Source: Hypomesus transpacificus (Eukaryota > Chordata > Actinopteri > Osmeriformes > Osmeridae). From it: DNA of 64,000 nucleotides. Both the position numbers and the translations under genes were made by a program. The stretch lies in assembly GCF_021917145.1 (NCBI RefSeq), contig NC_061078.1, forward strand, positions 6,514,047 to 6,578,046. Reading direction: 5' to 3'. Below, piece by piece: positions 12,407-28,199 of this stretch; position 1 is the stretch's first letter; every line of letters begins with the position of its first letter. The notes beneath the pieces were generated by a model. That model worked only from the letters and a program-made list of their open reading frames with translations, was not told the origin of the DNA and did not search any database.

Positions 12407-13384
12407 ATCGGAAAATTAAAAATTTGAATTTAGAGACAGCAACACACAAACAACCTTTCCTGATGAACACTAGTCAGCCAATGTGTCCAGGGAAACACCA
12501 CTGTAGGAGGCAAAGAGTTCAGAGTCTCCACCGGGGAGAACGGTTTGATGTTTTGGAATCTAACGGGACATACTGGGCTGATCAGTCTCGTAGAAGCTCG
12601 CAGAATGTGTTCAGTGGCTTTTGTAGCTACATTGTCATAGATGTAAATGTCAATGAGGTAATGACTTGAGAGTATTGCTCCATGCGACAATGAGCGTGGT
12701 TTAAGTTATACCAGCTTGCAGGTAGTTGTGGTAGCCTAAGTTACTGAATGTTTTAGAGAGAAAAAAGAAAGAAAAAATGCTCAAACAACGAGTGACTACT
12801 GCTAATGTTTGAATAACGTCGGCATTGTCTTAACCCGAATGGAAAAACCTCATACGCATAAATGCTCTGTTGACATCATTTTTACCGTCGTGGCGCTGTC
12901 CAATAAAATCTGCGTAATAAGGCATCATTTTTTCCCGCTTGGCATTGTCAATGCAGATTTATAGCAGGTTAAGAATTTATTCTAGAATATCTGTCAGTGT
13001 TTCCATAATGCACATGTACATTCCATGAAGTGAATGCACTGCCTCCTGGCACTGATCCACAATACGTTATTTTTTTCAAACTTTCATTATTTCTCACTTT
13101 CATCATTTCATCCTACCACTGAAACTATTTTACAAACATATTTTCACTCACTTGATAAGACAGCAACATTCTATGCTACACGTATAGATGTATTATGCTA
13201 TTCTATGGAAAAAGTCACATTCTCAGATGTTTACAATGCATCCAAAGACATGCTTGTTCAATTATGTCTGAGGCGCTTCGAGCAGTGAATGTACACAGTG
13301 CAAGAGTGGCATAGTGGGTTTGTAAATACTGTACAGTGTACTACTGTTTCAAATAGTGTACATACAATGGAGTATATTTATAAT

Positions 13385-13390
13385 AATAAA
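13385..13390 (+). terminator. Candidate poly(A) signal for rgs9bp
   Basis: AATAAA in an A/T-rich stretch about 980 bases after the rgs9bp stop codon. It is the first canonical signal I would choose for the 3' UTR. The bases from 12407 to here contain no other gene. Confidence 0.4.
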
Positions 13391-16300
13391 ATGATCACGC
13401 ACAGACTCATGTGTCGGCAGTCTAACTTGAATGTAAAAAAGTATGGCATAAAAGCAACCCTTATGTAACTGTTTACTTTTATGCACAGATATCTACTCAG
13501 TTCATTTTCATGAATTAAATCATGATTTTATCATAATTATTTCATTTGAAAGGAGTCTAATAGGCTTGTTTTAAAAAGATGCACCTTGAACCTTTTGGTT
13601 TCAATTGACATTACAATACAACTAACCCGGATAATGGTCAGACCTTTTAACCAGGTGCTTCACATTAAAACTCCCTGGCTCTTGATTGAAGATGCTTTTC
13701 TTAGACTCGCCATTAAGGCTCATGGTGGCAAGATCCTTAATTTATAAATATAGCATAGACACAAATATCAAGATTAAAGAAGTAAATGTAGCTGCTCAGA
13801 CCTCAGGTTGCTTTGGTCTCCTAATGTGATTACTTTTAAGTATCTTTAATGAGATCTAGGGACAGTAGGTTGAAGTTGACTCTAAGTGTTGGTTTATAGC
13901 CTGAGTTCCCGCAGGCTGAGAGAGGTCTGGAGAGGGAGGTGAGAACGTGGGATTAGAAGATTAGGAGAGAGAAAAGCAGATATGATAAAAAAAGAGACTA
14001 AGATTTAACCAATTGTAAGGAGACCAAATGTCAGTACACAGATTATCAGACCAATTTAGCTCAGTGAGAGGCAAGATCAAAGTGCAAGTATACAGTAGCG
14101 ATATAGAGTAGAAATATCTTTGATAGCTTCAAGAAGGTTTTGATCGATGTGGTCAGTGTTTGCTTTGGGCAGACTTGTTACCTAAATGAAGCTCTAAAGA
14201 GAAAGAGCTCAATGCATTTGGAGCTGGGAACATGCAATTTTCTCAAAGTCTTAGAGGTCAATTTGAAACAATTATACTGTGCTCTCTGTTGTGTATTTTC
14301 TGCCTCGAGGCCAAATATGGAGGTGAAAGGATCATTTGCATGTCAGATTTAGTCTAACTGTTTAACAAGTACTGTAATGCACGAGCCAAGGGAGCTACAG
14401 AGAGGATCTTGGATGAGGTGCTGAGTTACAGGAAGTCTCCAGCTTCATGCATGTGAAAATTACACCACAGGGAATTGCAGGTTCTCCTGTGGAGCTAAAT
14501 ATGTAGCCAACAATGCACAACCGCAGGCTCATTCAAATGTATCATTCTTGCCTTTTGTTCACTATAGGCATGGTCAGGTTCACAAATAACTGAATTTCTA
14601 ATATGTTGTGAACAAACCTTACAATAAATCTCCTTTTTTATTCTCTTTTGTCTGGACCGCAACTTCTCGGAGGAAATAACATGAAAGACTGTAAAACTGA
14701 GTAATGTCAATCATTCTCAGACAGAAGGGTCTCTGTCATCCAGACAAAATCAGACACATGACACAGTCACACTGTTATTATAAATGAATGGGTTAAATGT
14801 TGTTTTTCTGTTCATTATCACACAGACATTAAGCTTTTTTCCAATGAGTCACAAACCACTTGGTATTCATAACAGGTTTACACCCATTGAAAGCCTGGCG
14901 CATCCTGGATATCCAAAAATATAAAGGTAATTAATTAAACATGACCACTGCAGAAAGAGATTTGTATTAAATAAGGAATACGCTTTTTGGAACCTGGTAC
15001 TTTCACTTTATGGTGTTTCCCTGAAGGTATGAAAACACTGCTCAAGGAGTTCCAAAGCTTTGTGTGCCAAACCTTACATGCAACTTCCAGATTATTTTCT
15101 TGCATTTGCTAACTGTGACATCAAACACTTCAATGAACATACCTTCATTTCTCTCCAGGGTTCTTTTCTATGTGTTGGTTGTTTGTGGTGGGGTGTGATT
15201 TTTTGGAGGGGGGGGTGTTAAGTTTGGCGGAGGGGGGGTTGGGGGGGTGGATTCCCTGTAGAAATCATCACATCTGGACAAAACAGGTAGGTACCATGCA
15301 CATCCTACAACACAATCCTGTTGCCATGGTGACCATCCAGAGCACCTCTACAACAGCACTGAGTGTGCAGCGCAATTTCATCCGCTTCATCCCCCCCACC
15401 CCAACACCCCCCCACACACACACACTCCCATCCACCTACTCACTTGCACACACATACTCCCAGATGGGTGAGTGGGATGGGTGAGGAAGGGAGGAGTGAG
15501 GCAGATGGTGACATGCATCCACCTTAAGTAAGCGCAAGAGCACATAAGGTTCAGACATAGAGATAGTCCTCTTTAACTGGTCGAACGGATGAACAATGAG
15601 AGAAAGCTGATCAATGACAGTCCATGGGGGTTGGGGTGAGAGGCTTGGCCTTTCAGACTGATCTTTTATTCACGAGAGCCTCTTGAAAATGATTCATCAG
15701 GCCATCTTGAATCCTTACTGTAACAGATGTTATCCTAAAGTCTGTCCACCAAATCATTCTGTCTCAAATTTCCAACATAAGTATGGTCTTATACACTCCA
15801 CAAATGTAATGCATCATAAAAGTCTGAACTGGAGGGATAATGGCTGGACAACATAGGGTGAAAGATATTCTAAACAAACTATGTTTACACAACCGAGGGT
15901 AAAGGATATTTGCATTGCTCAGTATACATGGGAAGTGGTGAGACTAGTCCAGAAAATCAAGCTCAACAGTCAGATTAATGTGGGCCTTGTTGAAAGATTT
16001 AGACACAGAGAACATTTCCTCGCAGGACTAGGGATGTGAAATATCTATAGTTGTAACTTAAGTTATTATTTTTCTCTACTTTAAACCCATGGACCTGTCT
16101 TGCAGCAATCACCAGATAGACCATCATTATCTGATACTGCGCCAATCCTCTCCAGTCTCATCCTCTCTGATTGCACTCAATCTAGCTCTATATAGCATCT
16201 TGAGAGCTCTTGTCTGTAAAACTTGAAAGAACTGGACTGCATTACAATGATGACAGGTTTCCACAGATATACATCGCTACAAAATGGTCAATCACATTCA

Positions 16301-17450
16301 GTTTGTAAGTCATCAAGTTTAAATTCCGTCATATGGACGTTTATGAATAAGAACCCCAAACATGAAGATCGAAGATTAACATTGAATATGGTTTATAATA
16401 GATGGATTAACTAGAGTACATACAATTTTAAACATACCCATTTATCCTGCCATGAATGCTGTCACAGGATGTTGCAGTACAACATGAAGGGAGCATTCCC
16501 TCATAATGAAAATAATGAATAAACAATGAGTAGATTAATGAAAGACACAGGGAACAACCAATCTGACAGGTTTCTTTTAAGCGATTATTTTTACTGTCAT
16601 TAATTTGGCATTAGGGACACTGCTATGAGGGGACACCCCTGAGCGGCAGTGGTGGAAGGTCCCGCTGCGCTCCTACCATAGACATGCATGCCCCCACTGT
16701 GAAGGAGGATCGTCCCACCTCTGTTTGACGGGTGCTCCCTTAATTGAAGTAAAACTAGCAGGAAGCTTGTTACTATGGTTGCAAGCCAGGCTGGATTTAT
16801 TTTAAAATGACATCATCACCCTTTAGCTGAGGTAGCATTGAGATTAAACTTACAAATGAAAGGAAAGGAGGAAGAGAAAGGTCTCCTAAAGTAAAGTGTG
16901 GCAGATCAGGAGATCCATTATTTAATTCAAGTTTCTTCTTTGAAAGTTTAGGTTGGAAATCCGATGGAAGGCTGATCGGAAAGACTACTAGGCCTACTAC
17001 TTCTCACCTTTGGCTGAGTGATTTTATTGTTGTTAATGGAATTTATGGGTAACAATGAACTGCTAAGTAGGCCTACTCTGTTATACTGTTTGTAAAAAGG
17101 TCAATACAAACACATTTTTGTTGGATTTGATTGGACTACCCTATGTGAAGATTGATTACATCCTACCATGGCCCCCTAAAAAAATAAGAATAATCAAAAG
17201 CCCAACTAAGCTACATAGAGAGAAAACTTGTCAATTATTATTGACCCTAACCACAAGCATTGCATCTTCAAAAGAAATTAGACTTGTACGGACATCTTTT
17301 CTTATTTTATGCCTTACATACATTTTTGTTATACAATATTAAGAAAATGCCTCTTGATATACCATAGACAATAATAGAAACAAATTTTTGCCGATGAGAA
17401 CCATCCACTATAAAATAAAATAAACAGTGGCATGAAGGCGGGTTCTTCGC
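13391..17450. other. Intergenic stretch between rgs9bp and slc38a7
   Basis: No exon recognised on either strand. Notable only for G-rich tracts near 15203-15247 (runs of 6-7 G) and a C-rich, CA-rich stretch at about 15391-15425. The sequence is otherwise A/T-rich and unremarkable. Confidence 0.55.
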
Positions 17451-17454
17451 GTAA

Positions 17455-17473
17455 ACTCTAATTCCCAAAATGC
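17455..17473 (+). promoter_or_regulatory. ZNF143/SBS-like promoter element, probably of slc38a7
   Basis: The bases ACTCTAATTCCCAAAATGC resemble the vertebrate ZNF143/Staf-binding element (consensus core ACTACAATTCCCAGAATGC), with three differences by eye. Such elements usually lie within about 200 bases of a start site. The sequence after it (17.5-18.1 kb) is richer in CG than its surroundings. The nearest downstream + strand gene is slc38a7. Its first exon, presumably non-coding, was not located; a plausible 5' UTR exon starts at 18777, after an acceptor TCATTGCAG. Confidence 0.35.
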
Positions 17474-19022
17474 TCAACGGTCACAACAACGCAATACCAT
17501 GTGATCCACACGTTAGCATTTATTTTCAATTGAGGCCACCCAGATCTGGGCCGACACGCGGAGTTTGGATTGGGTGACGATGCTATTTTAAAACAGAAAT
17601 ACGTGAGAAAATAACAAGTTTAACCTGCTAGTTAGAAAGATTAGATGGCGAAACCTACGGGATATTGAATGTGTCGATTGTAGTTGTTGATTAAATCAGT
17701 GAGCCCATACTCCTCCCAACTGTTGACTATCGGCGCTCTGTCTAAAACAAAACGAGTGTACACACGTCACATGCCTCATTGCTTGTTCAGCAGGTATCGG
17801 ACTGCGCGTGCGGGTGCAGCCAAAACAGAAACAGGCTGAATGGGAGTAACAGAAAGGTAATATAAGAAGAACATTGTATGTATTATTCAATTGTCCTAGC
17901 TCTATTTTGAAACCAGCCACACACACTTGTAAAACTACATGAAAGAAATGGGACTGAGCTTTTGTCTTTGTAGCTACGGACATTGATGTTTGTGACTGCA
18001 GGCTAACATTAGCGCGCTCGTGAGCCATCCACAGCGGTGATTTAATCAGCTGTCCGTGTTGCCAGGAATATTCCAGCGGTGCGACCTCAATTTTTAATTC
18101 TACCATTCAGGGTAATTTCTCTTGTGAGCTTTCAGCGTTACATATGCTTAGCTGTCTGGCGGTGGCAAACATCTCAGATTATCAAGAATGCCATCTGCTA
18201 TAAACAATTCTGAAGACAACAATATAACATTTTGTGTGTACGGTAGGTATAGTGTTTCCGTGTATGTCAAATATCTATTCATAGGCTTATGCCTGTGAGA
18301 ACGAGAGGGAGGCATGCAGAGGTTCTGTTCGTGATTCAATCACAGTGATAATATGTCAGCCTCACTTGAAGGATCTCATAAGTCACCTGTCCGACGTGTC
18401 ATATTACAAGTGCTGTTGCTTCGTTCTTTAGGAGTCACCGAAGGCAATATTATTCCTATTCTGAATAGGTAATTCTGTTTGTTGCCATGTCAAGCAGAAC
18501 ATTTATTTTCCAAAGTCTTGTGGGGACTGGTAAGGTATCTATGGAGGTTATTATGACATGTTCACAGCCAGGTGTAAGGGGGTCAATCGGCGACACAGGG
18601 TGTACTCTCAAAGAGCCTTGACTCGACTGGTATGTGTAGCGGAGAAGCCCCGTGTTATAGCTTACTAAGAAGCTTTCACTCAGAGATGGGGTTGTTAAAG
18701 GTTATTAAAGTGGGGCATGAAAGGGTCGGCTCAGTTTTTCTTCTATTGCGAATTCTTCTATTTGTTGTCATTGCAGGTCCTAGGAAGGCTTCCTCTCCTT
18801 CCTTGAAGACGATACATACCAAGACTCAGAGCACCTCACCTCCCGTGTCCTTGGAAGTTTACAACCTGAGTTCCTCAGATCTTAAGCTGCAACTGCACCC
18901 CTTGTATATGGACCTGATCTCTCCCATCCACCTACCCTTGGCTCTTTGATAGTGGATAGCAAGCCCTACGAAGGACAATAGTCAGTGGGGTTTGGGTGTA
19001 ACTCCCAGCTGGGTGGTATCCT

Positions 19023-22000
19023 ATGGCAATTAACAGTGACGTGGCAGACTGGAGTGCCACAGGGAGCGAGGACTCGGGTGAAAGAGCATGGCTACTGCAG
19101 AGTCCAAGCGTGGAGTCCATACGGCAAATGGAAGCAACCCGGGACAGGAGTGGAGGGGTGTCTGCCTTTGGGGCGGTCTTCATTGTGGTCAACGCGGCAC
19201 TCGGGGCGGGGCTTCTAAACTTCCCCGCTGCCTTCTACATGGCGGGAGGAGTGACAGCGGGTGTGGTTCTTCAGATGGTGAGAGCATCTTGTAGCCCAGA
19301 ACCCCTAGAAGCTACTATCTTACTCTTGAGGCCCATGCAGAATCAGATCTAAAAGGACTTGTATGACTTCTATTCATTAGGCATTCATTACTTTATGGTG
19401 TCCTCACTGGCACATAGAAGTTCATAGTTAGAGGTGAACAGTGCAAGCCTCGTGATCTATTATTGCTCGTATCCATGTTTTGTCATATTGCTTGCATGTA
19501 AGGATTTGACCACAGCAATGTGTGTGTAGACAATCTAGGGGGAAGCGAGAGGCGCCATCATGGTAACACTTCCTGTATTCCTTGTACGTTTTCAGTTTAT
19601 GCTAACCTTCATCATCAGTGGACTGGTAATCCTGGCGTACTGCTCTCAGGTGAGTGTTGGGCATCCTTTCTGTCCCCCACACACACGCAATACTGTTTTA
19701 CTTCAGTTCCTCTCCTTTCTCTCTCTATTCACTTCCTTCCATTCCTCTCTCTATTCCATCTCTAGGTCAGTAACGAGAGCACTTATCAGGAGGTTGTGAG
19801 AGCCTCGTGTGGGAAGGTCATGGGGGTCATCTGTGAGGTCGCTATCGCTGTTTACACCTTTGGCACCTGCATTGCTTTCTTCATCGTCATCGGAGACCAG
19901 CTGGACAGATGTGAGTTCAAAACGTTAAAGTAAAAGTAAAAGCATTGTTGTTTTCTAGACTCTCCATAACCCTGCTCATACTGTAGCTAACCCTCAGTGC
20001 TGGCTCTGGTGTGAGTTAGTGATTAAGCTATGTAGTTAGGTAGTATTTGGTTGGAGTGTGGAAGATATTGGGTCATATCATTGGAGTTAAGCGAAATGAC
20101 TTGGGGGGAAGGGGACATAAAGTCAATGGTTCAGCTGTCTGACAATGACTGATGTCATATGACATGATCAAAAGTGCTGACAGCGAGCGGAAACATTCTT
20201 TGGGTATGCTTGCATACATGGACTATGACCCATGGGTAGGTCAATAGGTACTATTAAAAGCGAAGTGAGTAGTTGTTACTCAGTATATGATGATGAATCT
20301 GCCTGCCCATGCTCCTGTCTGTGTCTCTTTTTACCTCCGGGTTTTCATCTCTGCTCTTTTCTGACTGTGAGTTCTTCATCTTCCCCTGTCTCCCCTGACT
20401 TCCATCCATGCAGCCTTTCAAAGATCTGAACTTGCTGGGGGGCAGACAGCTGTGTTGAGAGGCCTTTGTTGTCACCTATCCACTAATTTTCCATCAAATT
20501 TCAAACAAAGCCTATACATCTTCCTTTCTGTGTTTCCATAGTGATAGCGGCCATGTCCCATGATCCTGAGAGTGTGGTCAGTAAGACTTGGTACACCGAC
20601 CGCAAGTTCACCATCGTGGTCACTGGCGTTCTAGTGATCCTTCCTCTCTCCATCCCCAAAGAGATAGGCTTCCAGAAATACGCTAGGTAAACCCTTCCTC
20701 ATCCAACCACAGTTTCATTCCTGTGCTTTAAGCCTCTGGAAACATCCATCACTCTTTGAACTGCATGTCATTTTACTGCAACATTAGGCCCTACTTTGAT
20801 TGTGCATTTTTTTTGTCTGTAGTGCTTTGAGTGTTGTGGGAACTTGGTATGTCACCATTGTTGTCATCGTTAAGTACATCTGGCCAGATAAGGAAATGAC
20901 CCCAGGATACATCCCAACCAGGTGACCTTACACAAGTACAGATTGATTTGAGCATTGTGCACCGTAGCAAATTTACCAAATGTAGACAGGAGCTACAAAT
21001 GCCATCATGATTTTCATGTGCTGATGAGCCTGTGTTTGTTTGACAGCCCATCCTCCTGGACTGCAGTGCTCAACGCCATCCCCACCATATGCTTTGGCTT
21101 CCAGGTACCTGTTTGTACTGTGTGTGTGTGTGTGTGTTTACATATTTGGAGAATAGTTGTAAGGATGTACATGTAATGTAACATAATACGCGTTAAGGTG
21201 AGAATCACTGAGAATTCGGAGGTACTGTCTTTTGGTCCTAACCTCTCCCTCTTTCTTTCCTTCCCTCCTGTTCTATCCTCCTCTCCCTTTCTCCACATGG
21301 TAGTGTCATGTCAGCAGTGTGCCTGTGTTTAACAGCATGAGCAGGAGTGAGATCAAGCCTTGGGGAGGTGTAGTGACTTTTGGCATGATCATCTGCCTCT
21401 TTGTCTACACTGGCACAGGTCTGTGTGTGTTTGTGTGTTGTGTGTGTACTGTGTGTGGAGTGGGGGGCTGGGAGCTGACTTATATTATGAATAGTAGAAA
21501 CATATTTGGAACACATGGGTCGGTTGCTATAGTAACAGTTATTGTGATCTCCCCTTCAGGCGTGTGTGGCTTCCTGTCCTTTGGCTCGAATGTCAGCCAA
21601 GATGTTCTGATGTCATATCCTCCGAATGACATTGCGGTGGCCATCGCACGAGCCTTCATCGTGGTCTGTGTCGTCACCTCCTATCCCATCCTGCACTTCT
21701 GTGGCAGGTGAGACTCTGGAACGCCTTGTATCCTGTGTATACAGTCACCGATGTGAGGATGGTTGCTGGTATCCCGAGTTTTCAGGGTTCGTCAAGAAAA
21801 GTGGTTTCTTATCTCTCCAGGGCTGTGCTGGAGGGGCTCTGGCTGCGTTTCCATGGCGAGCAGGTGGAGCTGTGCGTGCGTCGTGAGCAGAGGCGCAGGG
21901 TCCTGCAGACGCTGCTGTGGTTCACAGTCACCCTCATCCTCGCCCTCTTCATCCCCGACATCGGCCGCGTCATCGCCCTCATTGGAGGGCTCGCTGCCTG

Positions 22001-22391
22001 CTTCATCTTTGTCTTTCCAGGTATCATAATCATCATCTTGGTTGTTTCTTGTTGATGCGGCTGTAGTACTCATGGTTTGAACGTCTGTAAACATGGTGTG
22101 TGCACTTTTCCAGGGCTCTGTCTGATCCAGGCTAAACTGTCAGAGACGGAGAACAGATCAGCGAGGTAAGATCAGAGCCCATCTACTGACATCAGTTGAA
22201 CTGCAGTTGTTGGGACCATGATGTTCCCATGGTCGATTTTAAGGGGATTCTCTTAATGCCTCTTAACCTCTTCTACTCACAGTTGGCATGGGATGGTGGT
22301 TTATGGTGTTGTCATGGTTACCATCGGAGCGTTCATCTTTGGCCAGACCACTGCCAATGCAATCTACCAAGACATCAGCAACCACAGCTAA
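19023..22391 (+). CDS. slc38a7: Sodium-coupled neutral amino-acid transporter SLC38A7 (SNAT7), complete
   Basis: SNAT7 exports glutamine and asparagine from lysosomes. I joined 11 coding exons: 19023-19277, 19596-19649, 19766-19910, 20542-20686, 20823-20921, 21047-21104, 21304-21418, 21560-21707, 21821-22020, 22114-22165, 22283-22391. All introns are GT-AG and the frame closes at 459 residues (human 462). Recognisable pieces are the N-terminal [13 protein letters not shown], the first membrane helix with [118 protein letters not shown] and the C-terminal [15 protein letters not shown]. About eleven hydrophobic helices are expected for this family. The ATG was chosen because it matches the family N-terminus. 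The gene is tail-to-tail with ctsa, another lysosomal gene. No defect is seen. Confidence 0.96.
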
Positions 22392-23761
22392 TAAGGAGCC
22401 AGAGGAGTCTTGTCAAGAGGAGGAGGGGGAGGAGGAGGGGAAGGAGGAGGAGGGGGGAGGAACAGGTCTTCACTGTCTTTTTGAACTTAGCAGGATGTTG
22501 GGGATCCAATGCACACATGAGCTCTGACCCTTCCTGAGGCTCCTTATAAAGGCCTCTTCTGCATGCAGCATGGCCTTTCCTGTTCCTCAGCCATGGAGCC
22601 CTCTGACTCGACAGGGCGCAAAGAGTGACTAATGACAAGGGACCTATCCAATGGAAACACATTGTGTCTTTTTTAGAACCCAATGCCAATTTTAAAATTA
22701 TGGTTTAGATTAGTTTTTTAGCCTCGGTTTTGCAGTCTAGATTTGACCACTATCTGACTGAATCAAGCCCAGCATGCTCTACGTGGCGTCACACCCACTT
22801 CCTGTTTACCTGAGCTCAGGTGCGGAGGACCTCCCTGACACTAGTTCAGCTGGCCAGCAGTAGGTGACCTGGAGGCTTCTCTCACTGACACTAATGATTT
22901 TAAGGGGTCCTGTTTTAAGTTTACTGCCAAACATATTTTGTTTATAGTACTTTAGTAATTCCAGTGATTTAGCAGAGGCAGCCTGATATCGCAGCCAACA
23001 ATCATGTGTAATAATGTGGCAAGATAATCAGGACTGTATCATTTAATACTTTTCTTAAACTCTTGGACTGACTCATTTGCTTTGGACTGGGTTTCAAAAT
23101 AAAACAAAATATTTTTCAAAGATGTACAGAGTGGTAAGGGATACAAATAAATCAAGTTGAAAGGAGTTGTTCCTAGTACAGCAGTTATGGTTTTATCTTG
23201 ACTTGAATGAGACTGGAAACGCTTGAAATGCAATGAATTGTTTAGATGAATGCTTTTATTCTCACTTGTAACCATAATAAGAAGTAACTGTTTGGATCAA
23301 TAAGCCATCTAGTAAGCAAGTCCTCTGCAGTGGATCATTGTTGTGATGAAAGTTCAAGCTCCTATGTAAATCTTTCACTGGTTTTATTGCACGTCATTAC
23401 ACCATTTCTGTCTCCCACAGAGATAATCGTAGCAATACCTCAGCTTTTGCCATACTTTTGTACAGAAACACGTTTAGCCGTCTGACAGAGCTTGTGATCA
23501 AACTGTACTTGTCATTGTTGTTATGGTGCTTTGGTCTTTCCCAACCTCATTAAAACATGTCAGCCTTTGTGGATATGTATAAACATATTTGTACTGTGGT
23601 TCAAATTTGTACTGTGGTTCTCAACAGGATCCTGGCCTGGATAGCCAGCTCATGGTGGCTGAGTAATGGAATTAGTTTTCAATCTTTAGATTCTTTTATA
23701 AACTATTTTGTAAATTTCCAAATCGATTATCAAGGCTCCAGTCATCCTATATTCCCCCCGA

Positions 23762-23767
23762 AATAAA
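23762..23767 (+). terminator. Candidate distal poly(A) signal of slc38a7
   Basis: AATAAA about 1370 bases after the slc38a7 stop. Nearer candidates exist (AATAAA near 23099). The 3' UTR from 22392 holds an acidic-looking GAGGAG repeat (22416-22460) but no second gene. Confidence 0.35.
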
Positions 23768-23804
23768 TCAACCAATAATGATTTACATGGTTGTTATACA
23801 AGTA

Positions 23805-23810
23805 TTTATT
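23805..23810 (-). terminator. Candidate poly(A) signal of ctsa
   Basis: TTTATT on the + strand reads AATAAA on the minus strand, about 340 bases past the ctsa stop codon. It lies only about 40 bases from the distal slc38a7 signal on the other strand, so the two mature 3' ends probably overlap or abut. Confidence 0.4.
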
Positions 23811-24144
23811 ACAATTTCAAAACAATCATAAAAAGTATGGTGTTAATAAAGTGCTGATTTGAAAGAAACATCTGAGTAAAGGCACGGCTTCAAACAGCAC
23901 ACTTCACCACTGGACTGTTTTGCTCAGTGACAAACAGTAGATTGTAGGGTTACCAAAGCAATGCCCAGGACTGAGCACACTCCAGAAACCTCCACTGTTT
24001 TTGAATGTGATAAAGTGGTTTACTTAAACCCAACTGTACATTTATATCCCATCATAATCCCATCATATTCCCTGAGAGACAGAGCCATGTCCTTGACCAT
24101 TGACAAGTGCCGTGATGTCGCAGGAAGTAAGCTCTGGAGCATGC

Positions 24145-28008
<3,864 letters not shown>

Positions 28009-28142
28009 TCAAAGTCAGAAAAATAATAAACAGACCTGATTCCGATGACTTTCCCTGTCTGAAACTCAAACTCATGTAGCCTACTCTTCTTGTAATCATA
28101 GACTTGGGAGGTCATATGACTACAGCCTGGTTCCTCTGCCCC

Positions 28143-28152
28143 GTCACGTGAT
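28143..28152. promoter_or_regulatory. CLEAR (TFEB/TFE3) box upstream of ctsa
   Basis: GTCACGTGAT matches 9 of 10 bases of the CLEAR consensus GTCACGTGAC, 135 bases upstream of the ctsa ATG. CLEAR boxes bind TFEB and TFE3 and coordinate lysosomal gene expression; CTSA is an established member of that network. A related palindrome, GTCATATGAC, lies at 28111-28120, and TTACGTGG nearby at 28157-28164. The motif is seen directly; its regulatory role is inferred. Confidence 0.65.
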
Positions 28153-28199
28153 TATATTACGTGGCTTCTATAATTTTGCGCACGGTTGTGTCACCACGG

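Noticed and set aside
17696-18106. 136-codon minus-strand open frame near the slc38a7 promoter
   Set aside because: No recognisable domain. It lies in a probable promoter/first-exon region and its composition does not look like coding sequence.
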